Assembly: GCA_946803715.1 (NCBI GenBank)
Contig: CAMPET010000225.1
Coordinates: 83,256 to 106,924 of the forward strand
Source: Beroe ovata
Lineage: Eukaryota > Ctenophora > Nuda > Beroida > Beroidae
DNA length: 23,669 bases
Direction: 5' to 3'
A model generated the notes under the pieces. It worked only from the letters and a program-made list of their open reading frames with translations. It was not told the DNA's origin and did no database searches. The position numbers and the translations under genes were made by a program. Below, piece by piece: positions 7,807 through 16,671 of this stretch (the first letter of the stretch is position 1; every line of letters starts with the position of its first letter).

Positions 7807-10800
7807 CTTGAGTGTAGAGTGGAAATGAGCAGCATCGTCTCTGTTCAGGTAGGTTGGAGTTAGGTCGGTACCACCCCCAAACCACCATGTGCACTTGCCT
7901 CCCTCTTGATGCTTTATCTGAACAGTAGAGTTGAGGATAATTGAGTTGAGCATGATTGAGTTGAGGATAATTGAGTCGAGGATAATTGAATGGAGTAGGT
8001 GATTATTGAACAAAGATTCCTATGTCAAACAAGAGTTCTATATAAAGAAAAGGCGGGTTCATGCTATAATTGTACCTCGAAATACCGGTAGTTAAAATGA
8101 ACTGTTGGGATGAACGGGTTTAGTGGGTGGATCACACTACTGATTCCCATGGCAGTAAACTTGACGCTCTCCCCATATATCTCTTTCCCTGAAACACGTG
8201 ACTGAAACACATGACTGAAACACATGACTGAAACACGTGACTGAAACACGTGACTGAAACACATGACTGAAACACGTGACTGAAACACATGGTGACGACC
8301 AACTATCATTCTCGCGTGAAATTGGGTTAGGGTTTGGACTACACTCGCATGGAAACAGCAGAAATCATGCAATTTTCTCCCAATTTTCTATGCTGATGAA
8401 TTGGTCAAGGAAGTTTGTCAGTCCTAAGATTAATCATAAGTCTGTTCATGGCAATATCAAGATGAAGACAAATGATTATGTTGTAGGAATGATGTTCTAT
8501 AATCAAATATCATTTCTAGATTATAACATATCGTAGCGATTGTTACAACTCACCTCTACTTTTCATCTGTTGAATTGCTTGCTGGGGTAGAGTGCCGTGA
8601 ACAACGGATATGTTAACTCCTGAAAACAGGAATAATCAGTCATCGCTACATTGAGCTCCAATATTTCCATATCTCACCAGGAATAATCAGTCATCGCTAC
8701 ATTGAGCTCCAATTTGTGCCAATATTTCTCACCAGGTGAGGATCTCACCTGCCTTCTCGAAAACTCCCCCATCTTGTATGATACACGTTATACCCCCACC
8801 CCCTGAGCTACCGTCCGGTTCAGGATCTCTTATCCACCGGTCTATCGTGAACTCCGACCCCTCGATCACCGATAACTCGTCACAGAATCGCTTCTGAAGT
8901 GGTGTCAAGTTCAAAATCACGGCGCGCAGATTGTCATTGAGAGATGGTTGAGCTATTCTAGAAAAGTAGAGAGTAGCTAGAGAACACAGGTGTCAAGTGA
9001 TTGCAAGAAATTAGGGTCTAGTCAGTTGAGCTTGTAAGCTGTTGTTGAAGGATAGATAGGGACAAGCCAAGATCAGCATGTGCCCTTGTCTCATGGTTAT
9101 TGTGTTGTACAGGAGAATGTGAACTGCGTACGCTGGTAATGGAGTAAAATTCAATCCCCTAATTCTATCCCCTAATTTTATCCTACAAAGTACAAACCCG
9201 ACGGATGAAGTTCGGTGGACCGGGTGATTCTCGTTGCTATGTAAAGAGTCATCAATGACTGTGAGTCGTGTAGTGTTTTTAAATAGGTATCTCAGAAGAA
9301 AGAGACACAATAACCATCCATCAGCCAGTCAAATTTCACAGAATATCTCAACCATCTCTCAATGACAGAAATTGTCTGCGCGCTGTGATTCGAACTGTTC
9401 TAATCGGTCACTTCACTTTAGCTCATAAACAGTAGAACAATAAACGCTCTGTAATAGTGTCTCAGAAACTAGAATTTAGCATAGCAGTCATTTTGAGAGT
9501 CTCGATAGAGATGCAATCTTTGAACGGCTTAACCGGTTTCTCTTATCATCATTTTGAGATGTTATATCATGAATAATGATCCAATATTTGACAAGTAGGC
9601 TAATAGACTTAATTTATCAGTTGAATCGCTGTTATTCGGGTTAAAAACCGATAATAGCGTGGTTAAGCTGGTAATCTGACATCACGATAGTTTGGTAACT
9701 AATCTCCCCATCTCACGTCTGATATGCGCAATGAAACACATCGACATATTAATAACAGATTTTATTGCCCCTCTTTCCTCGTATATCAATCTGAGCAAAT
9801 GTTGGTGTGTCAAATGGAAGGGAGATTGTGGATACATGTACCACATTTCCTGACTTTCGCTGCTTTTGTAGTGGAGGTGGAGGAGGCTTAGTGAAACTCT
9901 CATGAAATTGCGAAATGTCTGTCAGAAGTCCCGGAGTTGTGGACTTGGGAGGGGGAGATATGAGGTGTAATAATATCCGGAGTCATGCAATATGTCCGAA
10001 ACATGTCGGTTATTGAACTTGAGCTATTATTACTTTCCATCACGGTACCTCACACACACACACACACACANNNNNNNNNNNNNNNNNNNNNNNNNNNNNN
10101 NNNNNNNNNNNNNNNNNNNNNNNNNNNNNNNNNNNNNNNNNNNNNNNNNNNNNNNNNNNNNNNNNNNNNNNNNNNNNNNNNNNNNNNNNNNNNNNNNNNN
10201 NNNNNNNNNNNNNNNNNNNNNNNNNNNNNNNNNNNNNNNNNNNNNNNNNNNNNNNNNNNNNNNNNNNNNNNNNNNNNNNNNNNNNNNNNNNNNNNNNNNN
10301 NNNNNNNNNNNNNNNNNNNNNNNNNNNNNNNNNNNNNNNNNNNNNNNNNNNNNNNNNNNNNNNNNNNNNNNNNNNNNNNNNNNNNNNNNNNNNNNNNNNN
10401 NNNNNNNNNNNNNNNNNNNNNNNNNNNNNNNNNNNNNNNNNNNNNNNNNNNNNNNNNNNNNNNNNNNNNNNNNNNNNNNNNNNNNNNNNNNNNNNNNNNN
10501 NNNNNNNNNNNNNNNNNNNNNNNNNNNNNNNNNNNNNNNNNNNNNNNNNNNNNNNNNNNNNNNNNNNNNNNNNNNNNNNNNNNNNNNNNNNNNNNNNNNN
10601 NNNNNNNNNNNNNNNNNNNNNNNNNNNNNNNNNNNNNNNNNNNNNNNNNNNNNNNNNNNNNNNNNNNNNNNNNNNNNNNNNNNNNNNNNNNNNNACACAC
10701 ACACACATTACACATACATACACACTACCTCCTCATTCCTCAATGTGCTACCTATTACGTCATACAGAAAGTATGTGTCGCCGGGCAACGTGATCAATGC

Positions 10801-11842
10801 GCACACGTGTCCAGCACGTATTATGATCACGTTTTCATGCACGTTTCCTGAAATCGGAACCAACAAAGTGTAAGAGGGGCCAAATTTTGTCCTGGAAAGA
10901 TAAACGGCAGTATTCAGATATTTTACGTTTCACTTATAGCCAATTCTGAAATCTGAATTCCTCCCACGAATTAAATAACCAGTTCTAGACTCTTGACGAT
11001 ATTCCCAGGTGTTTATAATGCTTAAAATGTTGTTTATCAATTTTCGTTTAACGAACTCAATATGGATGTATTGCAGTTAATAATATACCTAGTAGATAAA
11101 GTCCAGAAATTGTCTCACAACACAATTATGAATTCACCACCAAGTCAAAATATTTGTCTGTCTGTAACAAACTGCATTCCTAACAATGCCTATGCCGAAT
11201 GATCAAGGGCTGGAACATGGGGAATGCCCCAGCAAGCTTGTTAGCACCATGCAAATGTAATATCACACTTTGACACTGATAGCCAAGGGTATGATACTAT
11301 GATAGTACCTAATGATATTGCCACGGGAATTATACTGTTCAGTGTCCATATTTCCCACAAATGTGCGAAGGGACTGGCAATCTGGGCAATATGATCAATG
11401 ACCCAAATCTTCGTCACCATCATTCAACAAAAGTAGTTTCATGCAAGGCTTTAACTGGAGAGCTCCAAGCACCGTAAGCTGGTTTATGTCATCAGACACG
11501 AAAGAATGGGTATTAGGTACTATAACTAGGTAGTCTCTATAACTATGTCCAACGTGGAAACAGGGCAACAAAATACAAACCAGCTCCTACTCTCACCACA
11601 TTTCTAACGTTTCTAGAACTCTTGCGGGACTTTCCTGCGCGCGCAATAATCTTCTGGAAGTCGGAAATATCATGACCCAAGCTGCAGACTCGACAGTAAG
11701 CTTGACAGATGCAATATTATACCTGTAGGTCCATAATGTAGAGTTCCATCCTAGCGGGAATATGCCGCGCAGACTCGGGGTCAGAAGAGTGCTCCTTTAA
11801 CTCTTCCCGGGACGTTATGGGATCTGTCATGAACTCCCCCAT
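7807..11842 (-). CDS. CPOX: Coproporphyrinogen-III oxidase, exons 1-5 (contig 3; 5' half of the gene)
   Basis: Minus-strand exons are 11723-11842, 8749-8893, 8554-8619, 8076-8188 and 7807-7917, all GT-AG. Exon 1 starts at ATG 11840-11842 ([18 protein letters not shown], ending in MELYIMDLQ). Exon 2 carries FTIDRW, the GGGGITC turn and [10 protein letters not shown]. Exon 3 carries [14 protein letters not shown]. Exon 4 carries [12 protein letters not shown] and exon 5 WWFGGG. With exons 6-8 from 5920-6725 the joined message has 1008 nt, 335 codons plus stop, close to the mature animal enzyme, an oxygen-dependent homodimer that decarboxylates two propionates without a metal cofactor. No mitochondrial leader is visible. 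A good acceptor (TTCTTTAG, 11850-11857) sits 7 nt before the ATG, so an upstream leader exon is possible. Exons 4-5 differ from contig 2 by a few residues (D/E, N/H, T/A), as alleles would. Confidence 0.92.
7930..7989. repeat. Degenerate 15-bp minisatellite, 4 units (contig 3 copy)
   Basis: Shorter, diverged version of the intron 4 array at 7067-7156. Variants are GAGCATGATT and GTCGAGG. Confidence 0.8.
8189..8292 (-). repeat. Minisatellite, 13-bp unit, 8 units with four CACGTG sites, abutting CPOX exon 4
   Basis: Eight units of CTGAAACAC(G/A)TGA start at the exon 4 edge. Four carry the palindromic E-box CACGTG and four carry CACATG. Read on the gene strand, each unit ends in GTGTTTCAG, the same string as the true acceptor of exon 4. 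Confidence 0.9.
8627..8728 (-). repeat. 51-bp tandem duplication filling CPOX intron 2
   Basis: Two copies of a 51-bp unit starting CAGGAATAATCAGTCATC make up most of the 129-bp intron 2 (8620-8748). On the gene strand the array brings extra donor-like CTGGTGAGA strings shortly after the true donor at 8748/8749. Confidence 0.8.
8894..11722 (-). other. CPOX intron 1, 2.8 kb, holding the main sequence gap
   Basis: No exon recognised on either strand. An inverted repeat pairs 8909-8959 with 9342-9396. The N run at 10071-10694 is bounded on both sides by a (CA)n microsatellite (10051-10070 and 10695-10707), the likely cause of the gap. Open frames at 9011-9310, 9682-9903 and 11241-11423 show no family motif and I treat them as chance. 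Confidence 0.6.
10071..10694. other. Sequence gap, 624 N
   Basis: Run of N flanked by (CA)n on both sides. Frames through it are meaningless. Confidence 1.
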
Positions 11843-12314
11843 TTTAGCGCTAAAGAAGCATACATAAATTGTGAATAGAATTCATCTCAGGACATTTATG
11901 AATAGTTATAGGAGTCATCGCCAACGTATACAGAAGCGAAAATATATACGAATTTGAAGCTCTCAACCCATATTCTCAGTCAGTCAGTCATTTCTAGACT
12001 GGTTCAGTTTTGGTGGTTTATCCAATGATCGACAGTCGACACACATATCGTGGTGCGTATTATATATATCGCAAATCATTTAACTTAGTTTGCGGGGTTA
12101 TTGAGGTGTGTAATATGTAGACATCTCACTGACAGTCTGGGTTAAGTGCTTTTCGAGACTTCAGTTTAACTGCAATATCGTCGACAGTTGAAGTCAATAA
12201 ATCGAGTGCATGGCGCCTATTGGCTGAAGGTTTGAGGGCATGGTGTGTGTGGAAGCGCTGTGATTGGCTAGGCAGATGTGGGGGTGATCATTGACGCGTG
12301 TGTTACAGTGCTAC
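11843..12314. promoter_or_regulatory. Divergent intergenic region between CPOX and the secreted-peptide gene
   Basis: The CPOX start (minus) and the peptide gene (plus) face away from each other across about 700 bp. Two ATTGG (inverted CCAAT) elements at 12219-12223 and 12263-12267, 44 bp apart, lie 92 and 48 bp upstream of a TATAAA. A short CAGT repeat is near 11980. No coding sequence recognised. Shared regulation of both genes is possible but not shown. Confidence 0.45.
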
Positions 12315-12320
12315 TATAAA
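12315..12320 (+). promoter_or_regulatory. TATA box of the secreted-peptide gene
   Basis: TATAAA followed by GGAGAG, with CCAAT-type elements just upstream, places transcription start at roughly 12345, about 200 nt before the ATG at 12550. Confidence 0.5.
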
Positions 12321-12440
12321 GGAGAGAGCCACTACCTTTCTGTGGTCATTGTTGCTGTTAGCCAGTTTGTGAGAGACTGGGAACACTATCGATCTTCTGA
12401 GGTTACCTTGTTTCTGTCTGGAGAACTTATCTACCATTTG

Positions 12441-12518
12441 ATGAAGCTACTTTTCGTCTCTGAGAAATCTCAAACCTGCCTGTATGGAACTGTTACATTA
12501 TATGTACTATCGATCTGA
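12441..12518 (+). other. Possible upstream ORF in the peptide-gene leader (25 codons)
   Basis: An ATG frame of 25 residues, starting MKLLFV, ends at TGA 12516-12518, 31 nt before the main ATG. If the leader is unspliced this uORF would precede the peptide frame. A leader intron ending at AATGTAG (12537) would remove it. Confidence 0.25.
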
Positions 12519-12549
12519 CCAATATTTCACAATGTAGCTCCAAGAAACC

Positions 12550-12909
12550 ATGAAACTGTTCCTGTTTTCGTTGATGATGGTGTGCATTGTACTATCAGGT
12601 AACAAGTGTCTCCTATGAACATGTTTATTAAGCACCTTGATCAAAGTTAAATAAAAGTTTCCAAATAAAACTTGTAATTGATAGTTTGATGATAAATAGA
12701 TCTTTATCCAACTCTATTTCAACTGTGATTTTAACTGGAATCTTTCAGTATCAAGCGAGGAAGATTTGGAGGAGAGGGAACTCTCAGATGAAGAAGTGGA
12801 GATGATGCAGGAAGATGAAGAAGTCAGTGGAGTTGAGAAACGTGCTGCTTCCAAGAAGAAGCGCAAGAACAAGGGAATGAACCTTGACAGCCGTATCCGA
12901 AGATGGTAG
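12550..12909 (+). CDS. Small secreted cationic-peptide precursor (69 aa, two exons)
   Basis: Exons 12550-12598 and 12749-12909 join in phase 1 across a GT-AG intron (CAG/GTAACA; acceptor TCTTTCAG) and encode 69 residues. Residues 1-17 are a hydrophobic signal sequence, MKLFLFSLMMVCIVLSV. Residues 18-48 form a very acidic prosegment (12 Glu, 3 Asp) ending in VEKR, a dibasic convertase site. Residues 49-69 begin AASKKKRKNK and end SRIRRW, with nine Lys/Arg and one Asp and no cysteine. The acidic prosegment balances the basic C-terminus. That layout is known for cationic antimicrobial precursors (Hydra arminins are an architectural parallel only) and also for neuropeptide precursors. No C-terminal Gly for amidation is present. 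Exon 1 carries only the signal peptide, as in many secreted-peptide genes. I recognise no family. Confidence 0.72.
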
Positions 12910-14743
12910 ATATTGAGATGGTATGTCACTCTCACGGACTCCAAACTACTTATTACACTTCCATCTGTAAAAGTGATTCTAAAACCTTTTGGAGGGTCAG
13001 ATATAGGAAAATGTAGCAAGGCCAGAAATATTGAATATATTTATTGATTAAAACATTAATGTATTGTCAAAATGGAATATCATAACTGGAGGTTTGAAAA
13101 CAAGATTTATTACTGTAGTAAAAATGATGCTGTGCTCCAATGAACTTATTCCAAACTGAAATGTGCAAGCAAATGAAATGAATCATTCTGATTGTGAGAT
13201 TGTCTAGCACACGAGTTTAATAATAATGAATTGATTGAACGGTGTCTAGGCAGAACCATCAGTGTCTATTTCATATCACTGGCCCCTGCTAAGAGAAGTG
13301 TGGTGCCTTACATTCTTACACCAGAATGAATTATTTGGGTATAACACCTTTTTGTATCACAGCTGAGGGAGAGCAATGAGCAAATTGCAGCATAACAAAA
13401 TACTTGAGATCATTAACTCGAGGATTGACACAAGGGAGGGAAGGGTCTAAATATTCTTGATTCCCTGTTTAATTCCCCTAGCTGATGACCTACAGTAGAT
13501 GTGTTTCACAGTTGCAAAACCCAATTTTCACAGGTTTTACTTCAGACAGTTGACTCAACCTCCTTGTTTGACTTCAGATTTATTAGAACATTGACTACTC
13601 CAAAAATGGGATGGAATAAGTGTTATTATGAGAGCATAAACGGCTGCGGGACAACTGCACACGGACAGGGTAGCTTGGGAAAATTGTGAGGTCAACCCTA
13701 ACAGTCATTTATCCTGATTAGAAATGAGAACTGTGTACATTCATTAATCAGATCTGGTCGCACTCAGCTTACAATCCATGGAAAATATCTCTAACCCTGA
13801 CCATAACTCACTCCATGAACCTAACCTGAAGGCCGACCCTGAACCTGACCCTAACTCATATCATAACCCGACCCTAATTATTATTATTAAAATCTAGTAT
13901 ATTTACAGATTGCCTTCAATGCACAAATTAGTAACCAAGTGTAAGTCCCCAATAAATACATCAAAATCCTAAAAATTTAAACATAATGACTCTGAAATCG
14001 TAACATTCAATAAATAAAAAGTTTAAAAACATGTCCTGCATGGACTTGCTAAAAGGGGGAAATAAAAGTTCCCTATCAAACTCTATAACCATCTTGCTGA
14101 AACAAAACGTTCAGTTACCCGACTGTCAGTGTTAGAGAGACTTGTAGCTGTCCCAAACCCCAGTCCCAAACACCAACCCTAATCCTGACATGGTGATCAT
14201 CCATGACCACCATCATGCATCATGTTACCTAGAAGCTCACTTTAAAAAGTTCATCATGATCATGATAGGATCATGGCATTTCTCGGTACTGTATGATACT
14301 TGAGCTACCACTCAAGTAGTAGTTCTCAGAGAACAGTTTGAACCACAACTCTGCTGCAATGCCATGTGCACAATTGTCATTTGCTATAGATTTCAACTTG
14401 GTTGCAGTGCAATGTGCGCAGTTGTCATTTCAAGAACCAAGGGTACCTAATTAAACCCTAAGCATTGACAGGGCACCCTGTTAGACGTTGAGAAATAAAT
14501 TCTTATGTGCGCAATTGTCGGCAGGCAGCATAAACATATGGTTCCTGGATAGTACTGAATAACTATAAAGTTTCACTGACCCACAAGCTTACTTCATATA
14601 TTTCAAAAAAGAAGGATTATTTTATTTAGAGACATCAATCTGCATGACTTTTCTCACACTCCATACATGGACACCAACAAAATCCCTTTAGGTAAACATT
14701 GTGGTGAGCAGCAAAAACGTAGTGTCACTTGAATTGCATCGCA
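12910..14743. other. Non-coding region downstream of the peptide gene
   Basis: The first part should be the peptide-gene 3' UTR; a GATGGTATGTC donor-like site lies just after the stop and an ATTAAA near 13048. The rest shows no supported gene on either strand. It contains the CCCTAA-like tract at 13789-13879, a short (ATT)n run after it, and three copies of a GTGC(G/A)CA(A/G)TTGTC motif near 14363, 14412 and 14505. Confidence 0.55.
13789..13879. repeat. Degenerate CCCTAA/CCCTGA tract
   Basis: Loose succession of CTAACCCTGACC, CTAACCTGAA, CCTGACCCTAACTC and ACCCGACCCTAA motifs over about 90 bp. It resembles interstitial telomere-like sequence (TTAGGG type) but no exact tandem unit survives. 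A similar CCCAAACACCAACCCTAATCC patch is at about 14160. Confidence 0.5.
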
Positions 14744-15880
14744 CACATGTTTTGTAGGATTTCACCCTACCCTCGGGGCGGATTGAAAATCGCGCGCACC
14801 GACGGTAGGGTAAAATCCTATAGTAGACGGCCAATTAGTTTACCCATGGCTTTTCAGCGCGCATGGTTTCTTCGCGCGGTTTGGCGGTACATATGGATGG
14901 AAGGCGCCGGCGCGCGCTCAGAATTCGTTTGAATATAATTCTATCTTCAAATTAAACATTTTTCTATTCAAGTTGTGTTAGTGCCTTTCAGCACTGGATA
15001 TATTTACATTTTCTTTGTATTAATAATTGTGATATTGTAACTTATGCTGCTACTTATGCTGCTACTTATGTTGTACTTTGTATGTGCTTGATGCTTCAAT
15101 GTTGATGGTTGAACTTGATATGTTCAAGTTGTAAGAAAGGATCCATAAATGCAATATATGGTACGTTGCAGGTACAAATTTGTCTCCAATTTATATGAAG
15201 TGCAGACTTTTTTTACATTGTATAGGTAATTGTATCAAGGTGATCGAGGAAACCTCTGCATTTCTATACTGATGATTTGTAAAACTCTCTTATGTGGCAA
15301 AAGTGCATGTGGAAACTAAAACCAACAGGCAAAAACAACAGTGTTATAACACTGAGACAGTATATTGCCTCTCTTGGGATATTTGTGCCATTGATCTGCA
15401 TTTATCTTCTCCCAAAAATTCTAATTCCAAGGAATCCTTTATGCTATTTCAAGACATAGAGTGAAACTTCAAATAGTATAGGTANCCTTCGATGAAGGCG
15501 CGCGAGAAACAGGTCAGGTAACATCTGACAAAATCCTACAAACACATGTTTTGTAAATTTGTTGTGACCTGTTTCGGCCTTCAATGAAGGTGCTGGCGGG
15601 ATCTTTTCCCTGGCAAAAGCGAAATTGGAATTATAATTGCACAGCGCCGGCAGTAAAAAAACTCTACAACTTTTAAGTCCACGTTCGCGTTCAGCGTTGC
15701 GCGGCGCGACCGAACCGGCAACATGCAGCGCGCTTTTTACGGACTTTTGATCATTGAGTTGATCACTGAGTAGATTGGAACGCAATACGCAAACGTGTTT
15801 TCCTACCGTCGGCGTTTTCCTACCGTCGGCGCTGCGCAGTTGCAATTCCGCCCGCTAGCGAGGGTAGGAAAGAATTGTGA
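14744..15880. mobile_element. GC-rich inverted-repeat (foldback/MITE-like) element, interrupted by a contig join
   Basis: At 14755-14820 a hairpin pairs TAGGATTTCACCCTACC with its complement at 14799-14820. The module with CCTACCCTCG, GGGCGGA and CCGACGGTAGG recurs in inverted orientation at about 15803-15869. ACATGTTTTGTAGGATT at 14744 is likewise inverted near 15528-15548. A second hairpin, 15486-15516 with 15565-15593, carries CTTCGATGAAGGCGC and GAAACAGGTCA. No transposase frame is seen, so I call it a non-autonomous element. The single N at 15485 falls inside it. Confidence 0.5.
15485..15485. other. Assembly join (single N)
   Basis: Contig boundary inside the inverted-repeat element. 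The order of the two sides is uncertain. Confidence 0.75.
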
Positions 15881-15917
15881 AAGCATTAAATTTGTTGCCG
15901 AGTAAAAAATAAATAGA

Positions 15918-15989
15918 TATAGAGAATTTAAATCCCATTATCCTGTTGTGTTATAACACAACAGGATAATGGGATTTAAATTCTCTATA
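15918..15989. repeat. Perfect 72-bp palindrome without loop
   Basis: Two 36-bp arms meet at TTA/TAA (15953/15954) with no mismatch and no spacer; pairing ends at 15917/15990. It lies directly beyond the 3' end of the minus-strand LINE. Confidence 0.95.
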
Positions 15990-16013
15990 ACATAAAAAAC
16001 TGAAAAGAAACAT

Positions 16014-16589
16014 TCAAAGCCATTTGAAAAAAACGCCACCTTGAAACTCAGATGTCCAATGAATCCAAAAAATAACATAGGGGTGACTTTTCAGATAATC
16101 ATTGAATCTAGATTTTTTATCTAAGTAGCTAGGACCTTCAATTTTCTGCAATACTAGTGTGGACACATACCAATAATGATTAGGACTGATGGTCTTAGTT
16201 GTCCTCATATGAAATTCTAAATTGATCTTGAAGATATTAACAGTAGAGGAAAATCAATCCAATAAACTTTAACTCTCTCAGAAATAAAACTTTCTAACAT
16301 TATTCGCCCTGCAAAAAGGTTTCCTAGAAATTAAGAGGTTTTTTCTGCTCCTTCCTAGTTTAAATAAATTCTGACCATAATTTATGTTATTATTCACAAT
16401 CTTGAAGGTTTCAATCAGATCTCCTCGTAATCTACGCTCTGCCAAGGTGGTGAGCTTAAGTTTCTCCAGCCTTTCACTGTAGGAAAGTTTGCCTAGGCTG
16501 TCCCAGTGGCAATACATGAAATTTCTGCTACGAATGAGAATCTCAAAGCAAAAAAATGCTACAAGATCTACTAGCAATTCAAATGTCAT
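16014..16589 (-). pseudogene. LINE ORF2 C-terminal fragment (post-RT domain), broken
   Basis: Frame 16278-16589 includes LSYSERLEKLKLTTLAERRL, continuing RGDLIETFKIVN. This is the conserved segment downstream of the RT in CR1/L2-like elements (consensus style YxxRLxxLxLxxLxxRRLRGDLIxxFKI). The next frame, 16014-16208, reads like the element's extreme C-terminus (FNDYLKSHPYVI) after a stop and a frame change. Residues before LSYSERL (about 16520-16589) do not look like the element, so the join to the RT part is not clean. About 110 expected residues between RT and this segment are missing. Confidence 0.7.
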
Positions 16590-16671
16590 AACTCTGTAGG
16601 CAAGCGAGATGGATTGAAAATATTGTCATAAATCGATTCAGCGTCAAAAATTACCTAGAGAAACATGAATG

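Noticed and set aside
7341-8292. CRISPR-like or regularly spaced repeats
   Set aside because: The units are contiguous with no unique spacers, in a eukaryotic intron; they are minisatellites.
9370-9396. tRNA B-box-like string (GATTCGAAC)
   Set aside because: No matching A-box or cloverleaf around it; it belongs to the inverted repeat with 8909-8959.
9985-10873. Long open frames across the gap on both strands
   Set aside because: They exist only because N is untranslatable; the flanks are (CA)n repeats.
11241-11423. 60-codon minus-strand frame in CPOX intron 1
   Set aside because: No family motif and no splice sites that would join it to CPOX; chance frame.
12714-13019. 101-codon minus-strand frame
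   Set aside because: Antisense shadow of the acidic exon of the peptide precursor; Ser-rich because it is the complement of Glu/Asp codons.
13501-13689. 62-codon plus-strand frame
   Set aside because: No signal peptide, motif or splice context; chance frame in spacer DNA.
14729-14932. 67-codon plus-strand frame
   Set aside because: Lies in the hairpin repeat element; composition follows the GC-rich modules and no homology is apparent.
15444-15845. 133-codon minus-strand frame
   Set aside because: Crosses a contig N and the inverted-repeat modules; no recognisable transposase or other domain.
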